Origin: CAZSDP01 sp964605665
Lineage (GTDB): Bacteria > Planctomycetota > UBA8108 > UBA1146
Reading direction: 5' to 3'
Length of the DNA: 64,000 nt
Assembly (NCBI GenBank): GCA_964605665.1
Contig: CAZSDP010000014.1
Coordinates: 50,105 to 114,104, forward strand
A program made the translations under genes and the position numbers. The notes under the pieces are model-generated. The model saw only the letters and a program-made list of their open reading frames with translations, had not been told where the DNA came from and ran no database searches. Of this stretch, positions 26,477 through 36,400 are shown in pieces. Numbering within the stretch: the stretch's first letter is position 1; every line of letters begins with the position of its first letter.

Positions 26477-27178
26477 ATGAATCTCTCAAAACGCCACGGA
26501 GATAATCTCTACCCGGTGGAGTTCTCCGCCCAATTTGGTTCGTACTCGATGGATCTCGACGTACCGGAGGGGGTATGGAATCCCACTCCCCACGGAGTCC
26601 ACCTCGGGAACATCCTCACTCAGCTCGACTTCCAGCGAGAGCACGTGCTCGAGCTCGGCACTGGCTGCGGAGTTCATGCCCTGCTGATCGCCTGGCGCGG
26701 AGCGGCGAAAATGACCCTCACCGAGATCGAAGATCCGATCTTGGCAAATGCCAAACACAATTTGGAGAAGCACGACATCGAGATCCCCTTTGCATTGCAA
26801 GTCGCCGACTGGACTGCGGTGGATGGGGGCCCCTTCGACTGCTTGGTGACCAATCCACCCTTCGCCAAAAGTGGCAAACGCTATCGTCGTTACTTCATCG
26901 ACACGCTGATCCTCGACGCCCACAAACTGGTCAAGCCAGGTGGCCGACTGATCTTCGTACAGTCGAGCATGGCGGACTTCGCCCGCAGCATCGACTTGAT
27001 GGAACAGTGCGGAATGTCGGTCAAAGTGCTCGGTGAAACCGATCATGAGTTTCGCGACTACTACCTGGAAGATGAGTCATACCTGCTCGAGATGGCTCGT
27101 CGGCCAGGGCTCTATTCAGTTCGCGATGGGAAGCGATACGAGAGGCTGATGGCGTTCGAGGCGACTCTTCCCAGCTGA
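26477..27178 (+). CDS. SAM-dependent methyltransferase (HemK/RsmC-type NPPF motif)
   Basis: A 233-residue class I methyltransferase. Motif I is VLELGTGCGVHALLI, the acidic end of strand 2 is TEIEDPILANAKHNLE, and the catalytic NPPF lies in CLVTNPPFAKSG. A later strand is VKPGGRLIFVQSSMADF. NPPF motifs occur in enzymes that methylate exocyclic or amide nitrogens (N6-adenine, N2-guanine, glutamine), so a nucleic-acid or protein nitrogen is the likely acceptor; the sequence does not say which. I chose ATG 26477 because AAGGAG lies 4 bases before it; the longer frame from 26261 has non-coding composition. It is monocistronic and convergent with hutH. Confidence 0.85.
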   Translation: MNLSKRHGDNLYPVEFSAQFGSYSMDLDVPEGVWNPTPHGVHLGNILTQLDFQREHVLELGTGCGVHALLIAWRGAAKMTLTEIEDPILANAKHNLEKHDIEIPFALQVADWTAVDGGPFDCLVTNPPFAKSGKRYRRYFIDTLILDAHKLVKPGGRLIFVQSSMADFARSIDLMEQCGMSVKVLGETDHEFRDYYLEDESYLLEMARRPGLYSVRDGKRYERLMAFEATLPS

Positions 27179-27264
27179 TCGAAGATAAGAACGCACAATT
27201 CAGTCGCCTGCTGGCAACTGTTGGTTGCTTCCCGAAGAACGGAACCCTCGATGGTGTTGCGCCG

Positions 27265-28833
27265 CTATCGACCGATCTTTGCGGCGGTCGCGATGGAACC
27301 GTCGGAAACTGCCCGTGCTGCGGTTTCGATTTCCTCCGACAGATTGCGGTCACCTTGCTGACGTGGCAAGACGCCACGGGCAGCTTTGACGGCTCGCTCG
27401 AGAGCCGGACCACTACGCAATGGTCGTCGAGTCTCCAAAGCATCGAGTCCGATCAACAACTCGATCCCTAAGACCCATCCTGCATTTTCGACGATCTGCA
27501 GCGCCTTGCGCCCCGCGATCGTCGACATGCTGACATGATCTTCGGTCCCCGCAGAGGTTGGAACGGTGTCGACTGAAGCGGGATGGGAGTGAACTTTATT
27601 CTCCGAGACCAAGCTCGCCGCCGTGACTTGCGCCATCATATAGCCACTTTCCATCCCCTCCTGACGCGTGAGGAAGGGGCTGAGCCCCGATAGATCTGGA
27701 TTGACGAGACGCTCGATCCGACGCTCCGAAATCGCCGCAAGGTCGGCGACCACGATCGCCAAGAGATCGGCGGCATACCCGACCGGCGCACCATGGAAGT
27801 TCCCGCCGGAGAGGATTTCTCCATCCTCGGGAAACACGAGCGGATTGTCGGTCGCAGCGTTGATCTCGGTGATCAACGCGGTTTCGACGAATTTCAACGC
27901 ATCGCGTCCCGCACCATGCACCTGAGGGATACAGCGAAGCGAATACGCATCTTGCACCCGGTCACAATCGATGTGGGAGTCGAGGATCTCGCTCCCTTCC
28001 AACAACTCCCGCATTCGCGCGGCCACGATCGCCTGTCCTGGATGAGGCCTGACCGATTGAATCCGTGCATCAAAAGGAGTGGCGGAACAGAGCAGTCCCT
28101 CGAGGGTGATCGCTCCCAACACATCGGCGGTGTCGAAGAGGTGACGCGCGCGGACGAGAGCTTCCGCAAGAAATGCACTCGAAGCCTGAACTCCGTTGAT
28201 CAGCGAGAGTCCCTCCTTCGCTTCAAGACGGATCGGCTCGAGACCCACCTTCCGCAAGGCGGCTCGCCCCTTCAGTTCTTTTCCTTCGACCCGGGCCCGC
28301 CCCTCCCCGATCAGCACCTGAGCGAGGTGGGCTAGGGGAGCTAAATCCCCACTAGCACCGACCGACCCTTGACTCGGAATCAGAGGAAGTACATCGGAGT
28401 TGTACATCTGGAGGAGCAGATCGAGAGTCTCGGGACGGACTCCCGAGTTTCCGGAAGCGAGCGCGTTCGCCCGAAATGCCAAGGTGAGGCGAACCTGCTC
28501 GTCAGAAAGACACGGTCCCACTCCTGCCCCATGGCTGCGGACCAGATTCGCCTGGAGCCGACGCACCTGCCGGGGGGAGATGCGGACATTGCAGAAACGC
28601 CCAAATCCAGTATTGATCCCGTAGGCGGTTTCCTCCCCCGCGAGCAATCTCTCCACCATTTTTTGGGCCTGTACGACCGACTTCCGCGCCTCCCCGGTCA
28701 GTTCGAGCCGTACCTCCCCACGCGCGATCGGAGAGAGGTCCTCGACCCGCAGACTCTCACCGTCAATCCGTAGGCGCTTGCGCCGACGAGAGGCGCTCGG
28801 TGGCTTCTTTGACGCAGGACTCTTCTTGCTCAT
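27265..28833 (-). CDS. hutH: Histidine ammonia-lyase
   Basis: Converts L-histidine to trans-urocanate and ammonia, the first step of histidine breakdown; cytoplasmic. The 522-residue length is normal apart from a Lys/Ser/Pro-rich N-terminal tail of about 20 residues. Visible features: the substrate loop ETAYGINTGFGRFCNV, the MIO-forming Ala-Ser-Gly in GSVGASGDLAPLAHLAQV, LINGVQASSAF, SLRCIPQVHGA, NAATDNPLVF and GGNFHGAPVGYAADLL. These support HAL rather than tyrosine or phenylalanine lyases, though MIO-lyase specificity can shift with few residues. ATG 28833 is preceded by GAGG at 7 bases; the frame upstream is not coding. No other hut gene lies nearby. A 302-bp divergent gap (28834-29135) separates it from ETF-QO and shows no clear promoter. 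Confidence 0.93.
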   Translation of the reverse strand: MSKKSPASKKPPSASRRRKRLRIDGESLRVEDLSPIARGEVRLELTGEARKSVVQAQKMVERLLAGEETAYGINTGFGRFCNVRISPRQVRRLQANLVRSHGAGVGPCLSDEQVRLTLAFRANALASGNSGVRPETLDLLLQMYNSDVLPLIPSQGSVGASGDLAPLAHLAQVLIGEGRARVEGKELKGRAALRKVGLEPIRLEAKEGLSLINGVQASSAFLAEALVRARHLFDTADVLGAITLEGLLCSATPFDARIQSVRPHPGQAIVAARMRELLEGSEILDSHIDCDRVQDAYSLRCIPQVHGAGRDALKFVETALITEINAATDNPLVFPEDGEILSGGNFHGAPVGYAADLLAIVVADLAAISERRIERLVNPDLSGLSPFLTRQEGMESGYMMAQVTAASLVSENKVHSHPASVDTVPTSAGTEDHVSMSTIAGRKALQIVENAGWVLGIELLIGLDALETRRPLRSGPALERAVKAARGVLPRQQGDRNLSEEIETAARAVSDGSIATAAKIGR

Positions 28834-29135
28834 CGACGTTCCTCTCGCAGCGATCCCCTGGAAGAACGGGCGACGGTAAGGAATGCGGGGCTCTTGAACA
28901 AGACGAGTGCCCCAGATCCTGTGCCAGAACAGCGCCTCCCCCCGCCAAAAACTCCTCCCCCAATCCTCTACGGCTCCGTTGACAGGGGTCCCAGCCGCGG
29001 CAGGATGCGGTTCTGGCCTCCCCGGGACGACGTCCTTCCCCGGGAGGTCCTCCCCGGCGGATCGCCGGTGAGAGTCCCCTCCGGACCCCGATTCTCGCCC
29101 GATGAGCGAGAGCGGGTCCCTGAGAGAGAGTATTG

Positions 29136-30773
29136 ATGCAACGGGAAGAATTGCCGGTCGACGTCCTCTTCGTCGGCGCAGGACCAGCAAACCTCGCCGC
29201 CTCCTACCACCTCGCCAAATCGCTAAAAGAGCGGGGGCGCGACGACATCTCGATCGCCGTGATCGAAAAGGCGCAGTCGATCGGCGCCCACACTCTCTCG
29301 GGAGCGATCATGGATCCGATCGCGATCGCCGAGCTGTTCGGAGACGACTGGCGTGAAGCGGGTTGTCCCGTCGAAGCTGAGGTCAAAGGGGAAAAGGTCT
29401 ATCAACTGAGCGAGAAGAAGGCGACGAAGCTGCCGATCGTCCCTCCGCCGTTGAAGAACCACGGATTCTGGATCGTGACCCTCTCCGAAGTGGTCGGCTG
29501 GATGAAGGACAAGGTCGAAGAACTCGAGGTGATGGTCTTCGAGGGGTTCCCCGGCCATGATTTCATCATGGAGGGAGACTGCGTCGCGGGGGTCAGAACC
29601 ATCGACAAGGGACTCGGACCGGACGGGGAACCAGGTCCCGCCTTCGAACCGGGAGCCGATATCCAAGCGCGTTGCACCGTACTCGGAGAAGGGCCTCGAG
29701 GGTCCTTGACCAAGAAGCTCACCGAAAAGCTGAATCTCCAAGGAGCCAATCCACAGATCTTCGGCACTGGGGGTAAGGAAGTTTGGCAATTGCCCCCGGG
29801 GCGCTTCGCCGCGGGCGACGTGATCCACACCGCAGGCTGGCCACTTCGAGATGATCAGTATGGAGGATCGTGGATTTACGGCCTGCAGAACGATCGGGTT
29901 TCGGTCGGTTTTGTCACCGCCCTCGATACCGGCGATCCCTGGCTCGATCCGTGGGAGATGTTCCAGCGGTGGAAATGCCATCCGAAGATCCGCGAGATTC
30001 TAGAGGGTGGGGAGATCTTGAAAGCGGGGGCCAAGACGGTCCCAGAAGGTGGCTACTGGTCGCGGCCGAAGAGCCACGGAGATGGCTTCCTGATCATCGG
30101 GGACTCCGGATCGAATCTGAACATCAGTCGCTTGAAAGGGATCCATACCGCGATCAAGAGCGGAATTCTCGCCGCGGAAACGATCCTCGAGGCGATTGAG
30201 AAGGACGACTTCACCGACGCAACACTCTCCGGTTACGAGCGTCGCTTCGAAGACTCTTGGCTCAAGAAGGAACTCTGGAAGGTGCGCAACTACCGACAAG
30301 AGTTCAAATCAGGATTCAAAAAGGGTGCTCTCAAGGCCGGAATGAAGTACATGCTCGGTGGAATCGGCAAAGACCGCATTCCTCTCGAAGCAGACCACTC
30401 GGAGATGAAGAAACTCTCAGAAGCACTGCCGAGCCCAGAGCCTCTTGATTACGACGGCGAATATCTCATCGACAAGCGTTCCCAAGTCTTCCACTCGGGA
30501 GCGATGCATGGCGAAGCCCAGCCATCGCACCTTCATGTGGCAGACCTCGACATCTGCCGGACCACCTGCGCGGAAGAGTACGGAAACCCGTGCGAATCGT
30601 TCTGCCCCGCCAATGTGTATGAGATGGTCGATGCCGAAGACGGTGGGCGTAAACTCCAAATCAATCACTCGAATTGCGTTCACTGCAAGACGTGCGACAT
30701 CCTTGACCCATACCAAGTCATCACCTGGGATGTCCCCACCGATGCTGGTGGACCGAAGTACCAAGGGCTCTGA
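29136..30773 (+). CDS. Electron-transfer-flavoprotein:quinone oxidoreductase
   Basis: An ETF-QO of 545 residues: a membrane-surface FAD and 4Fe-4S enzyme that moves electrons from ETF, reduced by acyl-CoA dehydrogenases, to the quinone pool. N-terminal FAD site VDVLFVGAGPANLAASYHLA; then SIGAHTLSGAIMDP; ETF-QO-typical LTEKLNLQGANPQIFGTGGK and GWPLRDDQYGGSWIYGL; FAD motif LIIGDSGSNLNISRLKG. The C-terminal ferredoxin domain shows DICRTTCAEEYGNPCESFCP and NHSNCVHCKTCDILDP, giving the cluster cysteines. ATG 29136 is preceded by GAGAGAG; a TTG lies directly before it. It should serve the acyl-CoA dehydrogenases at 58109 and 60260. A T7 tract at about 30803-30809 follows the gene without a strong hairpin. 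Confidence 0.95.
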   Translation: MQREELPVDVLFVGAGPANLAASYHLAKSLKERGRDDISIAVIEKAQSIGAHTLSGAIMDPIAIAELFGDDWREAGCPVEAEVKGEKVYQLSEKKATKLPIVPPPLKNHGFWIVTLSEVVGWMKDKVEELEVMVFEGFPGHDFIMEGDCVAGVRTIDKGLGPDGEPGPAFEPGADIQARCTVLGEGPRGSLTKKLTEKLNLQGANPQIFGTGGKEVWQLPPGRFAAGDVIHTAGWPLRDDQYGGSWIYGLQNDRVSVGFVTALDTGDPWLDPWEMFQRWKCHPKIREILEGGEILKAGAKTVPEGGYWSRPKSHGDGFLIIGDSGSNLNISRLKGIHTAIKSGILAAETILEAIEKDDFTDATLSGYERRFEDSWLKKELWKVRNYRQEFKSGFKKGALKAGMKYMLGGIGKDRIPLEADHSEMKKLSEALPSPEPLDYDGEYLIDKRSQVFHSGAMHGEAQPSHLHVADLDICRTTCAEEYGNPCESFCPANVYEMVDAEDGGRKLQINHSNCVHCKTCDILDPYQVITWDVPTDAGGPKYQGL

Positions 30774-30911
30774 GAGCTGCTGCTCATCGCGACCATGCAA
30801 AGTTTTTTTCGCTCTCATGACCTGCAGCTGAAACGCGAATCACTCGAGGCAACCCCGGGCGCAGTGAGCTCCGGGAAGTAGCACCCGCTTTCGGTGCTCG
30901 AGAGGAGTCCC

Positions 30912-33338
30912 ATGTCCGACCCACTCTCCCCCCGAAGTTCAGCCGAAAATCCTCAACGCATTCCAACGGACGAACTGCGTTGGCTCTGCGATGCCGAATG
31001 GCTTTCCCACTTCGAGACCACCGACGAGCTGGAACCGATTCCGGGAGTGATCGGGCAAGACGACGCTATCGAGTCGCTGCGATTCGGACTGGAGATTCAC
31101 GCTCCCGGACAGAACATCTTTGTCCGAGGTCTCACTGGAACTGGTCGACTCACCCTTCTCAAGCGACTGCTACAGGAAGTGCGTCTCGCGTGCCCGCTCG
31201 CTCCCGATCGTTGTTACGTCCATGACTTTTCGAAGCCGGACTGCCCGAAAGAACTGATCCTCCCGAGAGGAAGTGCACAAGGGTTCGCACGGGCGGTCGC
31301 TGGTCTCATCGATTTCATCGGAGATGAGCTGCTCGCCGCTCTCTCATCGGAAGCGCTCCGTGATCGCCGAAACTCCCTCAGTGATCGTTCGCAAAAGGAA
31401 CGGCAGGCCCTCTTGGCGCCGTTCGAAGAGGAGCTTGGGAAGAAGAATCTCGCTCTGGTTTCAATCTCTGACGGCCCCTCGACCCAGATGGCGATCGTCC
31501 CCTTGGTCGAAGGTCGCCCCACCGCTCCCGACGCTTACGAGCAACTGGTCGCGAAGGGAGAGATCTCTGCTGATGAGGCCAAGAAGACCTTGGAGCAGAT
31601 CGGTAAGGAAGTGCGCAGCTTTGAAAAACTCGCCACCAAACTGGCCGAGCTGCAGGAACAGCACCGCGAAGATATTCACGGGCTCTTCGAAGCAGAGGCT
31701 CGCAAAGTGCTCTCAGGGTACGTCCACTCGATCGAGAAGAAGTTCCCTCAAGACGCCGCTATCGCGTTTCTAAGAAGTGTCGTTCAAGACGTGGTCAATC
31801 ACCGCTTGCCCGAACTCTCTCAGGGACAGGACACCGAATTCACTCGTTTGTATCAGATCAATGTGGTGAGTGATCACGCCGACGATGAAGATTGTCCCGT
31901 CATCGTCGAAAGCCACCCAACGGTCGAAAATCTCTTTGGCGGAATCGAACGGGAGTTCTCTTCGAGTGGTGCTTTCCGGTCTGACCATCGAGGCGTTCGC
32001 ATCGGTTCTGTTGTCCGAGCAGACGGCGGCTATCTCTTGATCGAGGCGAGAGATCTCCTGGGAGAACCGGGGGCCTGGAAAGCTCTCACCCGTTTCTTGA
32101 GAACGGGGAAAGCAGAAGTCGCAACAAATCCACGAGAAGCCGCGGGCCTCGGACCAAATCTGAAGCCAGAGGCGCCTGAGGTAAATGTCAAAGTTGTTCT
32201 GATCGGAGATCCGCAGCTCTACTACCTCTTGGATGCGCAGGATCCAGAATTCCCCCACCTCTTCAAGGTTTTGGCAGACTTTGAACCGTCACTTCCTCGC
32301 ACCCCTGAAACGGTCGCCAGTTACGCGGGGGTGATCGCGCGGATCGGTCGTGAAGAAGATCTCCTTCCCTTCTCCGGAGATGCTGTCGCTGCACTTGCAG
32401 AGCATGGGGCGAGAATCTCCGGTCGTAACGATCGATTGACCACGCGATTCGGACGGCTTGCAGACATTGCACGTGAAGCGTCATTCATCGCCAACAAGCG
32501 CCCCAGCAAGGTGGTCGGCCGCGTCGATGTCGAAGACGCGGTGATCAGCAACAAGAAACGTGCGGACCTCCCGGCACGACGGTTTCGACGAAATGTCTCC
32601 GAGGGAACCATCAAGATCATGACGACCGGAAGGGAAGTCGGACAGGTGAACGGCCTCGCTGTCGTCCACGCCGGTCCTCTCACATATGGTTTTCCTTCGC
32701 GCATCACCTCAACGATCGGTCCAGGTACCGCAGGAACCATCAACATCGAAAGAGAAGCTCAGCTCTCTGGTTCGATACATACCAAAGGCTTCTACATCCT
32801 CGGCGGCCTCCTGAGGACGCTGTTGCGCACCGATCACCCCCTCGCATTCAGCGCTTCGGTCGCTTTTGAGCAGAGTTATGGAGGAATCGATGGAGATTCA
32901 GCGAGTGGCGCAGAAATGTGCTGCCTCCTCTCTGTATTGACTGAGATACCTCTTCGCCAAGATCGCGCGATGACGGGTGCGATCGATCAGCTCGGCAATA
33001 TCCAACCGATCGGAGCGGCAAACGAGAAGATCGAGGGATTCTTTGATGTCTGCGAGGAACTTGGTCTCACCGGTGAGCAAGGAGTCATCATTCCTCGAGC
33101 GAATGCCCGAGATCTGATGCTGAGACCCACGGTCGTCGAAGCATGTCGAGAGAATCAGTTTCACGTCTTCGCCGTCGATACGATCGGAGAGGCGATGGAG
33201 ATCTTCACCGATCGCCCGGCGGGAGCACGGGGAGCGGACGGTCACTATCCCGATGGATCTGTCTTTGCTTGCGCTGTCGAAAGAGCTCGTGAGTTTTGGG
33301 AGTTGATGAAGGGAAAAGTCGAAAATCAACCGGGCTGA
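30912..33338 (+). CDS. Lon-like ATP-dependent protease (AAA_32/Lon proteolytic domain)
   Basis: An 808-residue protein with a Lon-type Ser-Lys protease domain and an N-terminal AAA-like region, as in the LonB/YcbZ-like family rather than classical LonA (no LAN domain). N-terminal region: GVIGQDDAIESLRFGLEI and a Walker-A-like VRGLTGTGRLTLLKRLL in which the lysine is Arg. A coiled-coil insert spans about 140-260, and an AAA module with DHRGVRIGSVVRADGGYLLI follows. The catalytic Ser is in GIDGDSASGAEMCCLL (about residue 660) and the Lys in IGAANEKIEGFFDVC. It probably degrades regulators or damaged proteins in the cytoplasm. ATG 30912 has AGAGGAG 4 bases upstream. The GTG at 30894 is a weaker start. 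Confidence 0.9.
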   Translation: MSDPLSPRSSAENPQRIPTDELRWLCDAEWLSHFETTDELEPIPGVIGQDDAIESLRFGLEIHAPGQNIFVRGLTGTGRLTLLKRLLQEVRLACPLAPDRCYVHDFSKPDCPKELILPRGSAQGFARAVAGLIDFIGDELLAALSSEALRDRRNSLSDRSQKERQALLAPFEEELGKKNLALVSISDGPSTQMAIVPLVEGRPTAPDAYEQLVAKGEISADEAKKTLEQIGKEVRSFEKLATKLAELQEQHREDIHGLFEAEARKVLSGYVHSIEKKFPQDAAIAFLRSVVQDVVNHRLPELSQGQDTEFTRLYQINVVSDHADDEDCPVIVESHPTVENLFGGIEREFSSSGAFRSDHRGVRIGSVVRADGGYLLIEARDLLGEPGAWKALTRFLRTGKAEVATNPREAAGLGPNLKPEAPEVNVKVVLIGDPQLYYLLDAQDPEFPHLFKVLADFEPSLPRTPETVASYAGVIARIGREEDLLPFSGDAVAALAEHGARISGRNDRLTTRFGRLADIAREASFIANKRPSKVVGRVDVEDAVISNKKRADLPARRFRRNVSEGTIKIMTTGREVGQVNGLAVVHAGPLTYGFPSRITSTIGPGTAGTINIEREAQLSGSIHTKGFYILGGLLRTLLRTDHPLAFSASVAFEQSYGGIDGDSASGAEMCCLLSVLTEIPLRQDRAMTGAIDQLGNIQPIGAANEKIEGFFDVCEELGLTGEQGVIIPRANARDLMLRPTVVEACRENQFHVFAVDTIGEAMEIFTDRPAGARGADGHYPDGSVFACAVERAREFWELMKGKVENQPG

Positions 33339-33492
33339 GCCGCGACCGATCTCCGTTCCGTTCTCAGGTCTCCAATCACGCACTTCAGCAGATTCCATCA
33401 AACCTGGTTCAACTGGAACGATCGATCTATCTGGGAATTCGGGCAACTCGACCCGCACAATTTGAACTGGAAGAAGATCGGCACCTGCCCTG

Positions 33493-36400
33493 GTGATCAA
33501 CAGTCCGGCGATGGGCCGTCCGGTGATCAACCCCCGGGAATTCGTTCCCTGGTCGATGCCGTACTCGAATCTCGATACACTTTCGCACAGCTCACTCCTC
33601 ACCACGCTCACTGACCGAGTTTGGGCTCGATCGGCGTCAATCGGACAATCACCCGAGGGAAGTGTAGGTCGTTCAGTGCAACTCGAACGGAACCGATCTA
33701 CCTGGGAGTTCGCGTCGCAGAGGCGCTCACCAAGACCACGCCGGGACCGGAGCCGACCGCGAGCGAGCTTGAGTCTCTCTTCAATACTCAGCCTTGGAAT
33801 CATCTGCCTCGCCGCCACCCTTACGAGGGCCGATGCCGAGCAGCTCGCAACTCCATCGACTCCGATTGACTTCGACCGCGAGATCCGACCGATCCTCGCC
33901 CAGCACTGCTTCCCATGTCACGGCTTCGATCCGTCGAGTCGCAAGGCGAATCTTCGCCTCGATGTCCGGGAGCACGTGGTGCACCCTCGAAATGATCGAC
34001 CCGCGGTGATCGACCCAGGAGCTCGTGATCGAAGTTTGCTCTATCAGAAGATCGAAGCGCAGGGGGATGAGCGCATGCCCCCCACCGAACGGGAAGGTCT
34101 CCAGCCGGCAGAAATTGACAAGATCGGCCGATGGATCGACGAAGGCGCGCATTACACCCCACCCTGGGCGTGGAGACCCGTTCGCAATCCCCCGCCGCCC
34201 GCTGTTGGTGAGACGAGTTGGCCACGAGATCAGATCGATCGATTCATCCTCGCGAAGCTTCTGGAGAATGATCTCACTCCCACTGACGAAGCGGACCGAC
34301 AATCTTGGCTTCGCCGCGTCACATTCGATCTGATCGGTCTTCCACCGGCTCCGCAGGAGCTGCACGCTTTTTTGGCAGACCACTCACCCACCGCATATGA
34401 GCGAGTTGTCGATCGACTCCTCGCCTCGCCTCACTTCGGTGAACAATGGGGACGACACTGGCTCGACCTGATGCGTTACGCAGAGACTCATGGGCATGAG
34501 TTTGATTATCCCATCCCCGATGTCTGGCGATATCGTGACTACGTGGTCGACGCGTTCAATGCAGACGTGCCTTATGATGACTTTGTGCGAGAGCATATCG
34601 CCGGAGACCTCATCGAATCACCTCGACATGATTCTGCCACCGGGATCAATGCTTCGATCTTGGGAACCGGATTCTGGTGGCTCGCTCAAGGCACCCATGC
34701 TCCCGTCGATGTTCGGCAAGACCAGGCGGACCGCACCGACAATCAAATCGATGTCGCGTCGAAGACATTTCTGGGAATCACGGTGAGCTGTGCACGCTGC
34801 CACGATCACAAATTCGATCCGATCCTCACCGCAGATTATTATGCCTTCGCTGGCTTTCTACGGAGCTCGCGCCGGGCGAGACTTCATCTCGATCCTCATG
34901 GTGCTCTCGCTGCAGCGGTCAACCAAATCACTGCGGCGCAGCAACAGCTCTCGCCCTATTTGCAAAATCGTCTCGAGGATCTCGGAAAAAGCTCGTGGTT
35001 GGCGACCGCCGAGAGGGCCGTCAAAATGCTCGATGAGACGCGCGTCGCCCAAGAAGCGAGGCGACGCCCTCCGAAAGTTCTCTTCGATTTCGAAGGGCAA
35101 GACTTCGAACCTTGGCGCGTCGAGGGCGCTGCATTCGGATCTCGACCTCATCAAGTGAGTGAGTTGGTCTTGGAGCAAGGGGTCGGAGTGCAAGGAAACG
35201 GGGTGGCGAATAGCCATGATCGTCGCCACGGCTCCGATAGCGTCGAGTCAGACCGACGTACCGGGGTGTTGACCAGCCCTCTCTTCAAAATCGACCGCCC
35301 CCTACTCAAGTTTCAAATTGGGGGGGGCCAGCACCTCAACAAGACCTGCGTCAACTTGCGACTCGGAAACAAGGTTGTCCGAACAGCGGCCGGAAAAAAC
35401 TCGACCGCGATGGCCCTAGAAGTCTGGGACGTCCAAGAGCTCCTCGATCAAGAAGTTCAGATTGAAATCGTCGACCAGCATCAAGGGTCTTGGGGCCACA
35501 TCGCGGCGGACCATTTCATTCTCAGTGATCTCGAACCGAGTGGGTTTCCCGAGCAAGAAGAAATCGCTGCAGTGTCGAAAGAACTTCAATTGGATCTCGA
35601 CGAGTTCACCGCTTGGCTTCATGCGATCAAATCAGCTCTCGAGCAGAGGGCGGGGAGTCGAGTACCCTTACTCAGTGACGACGACCTCCTCTTCGCGGAC
35701 TTCGAAAGCCCCACCGACTTTCAGTCTTGGTTTCCAGAAGGTCAGGCATTTGGAGAGAGCCCACTTCGCGGGGGGTCGATTCTCGCCAACGGGGAGTCTC
35801 TCCAACTGATCCCCTCCGGCTGCGCCCACTCCGGTCGCTACGGCCGAAAGCTCCAAGGGACATTGCGATCTCCGACCTTCACCATCGAACGCGACTTTGT
35901 GCACTTGAGGCTGAAGGGGCGGGGTCAGATCCGATTGATCATCGACGATTATTACCTCGACACCTCCAACCCGCTGCTCTTTGGCGGCATGGCTCAATCG
36001 ATCGATCAGCCAGAGTGGCATCTCGCCAAGCATGATGTGTCTCGATACCGAGGACACCATGCATATCTCGAGTGGAATGATGATGGAGACGGGGTCCTGG
36101 CCATCGACACCGTTTGGTTTTCCGACGACTCCGAGCCGGAGGAGCAGCCGGATGAGCGGGAGCTCGAAGACCTGTCTCGATGTGGAGCGCCGACACGACT
36201 CGAGCTCGCCTCGAAACTGATCGAACACGGTGCACCGCTCCTCGATAGTGAGCGATACACAGCTCCCGAGCTGGAGTTGCTCGCCACGATCAAGACTACC
36301 GCCGAGGGAATTCCGCTGCCGATCCGAGCCTTGGGCATGGTCGACGCCACACCGCGCGACGAACAAGTTTTCATCCGAGGCGCCCACTCTCAACTCGGAG

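Noticed and set aside
28834..29190. N-terminal extension of histidine ammonia-lyase
   Set aside because: It would add 119 residues unlike any HAL and overlap the divergent ETF-QO start; ATG 28833 has a Shine-Dalgarno sequence.
30780..30815. Terminator after ETF-QO
   Set aside because: A T7 tract is present, but the only nearby hairpin has a 4-bp stem and lies about 15-20 bases away from the T run.
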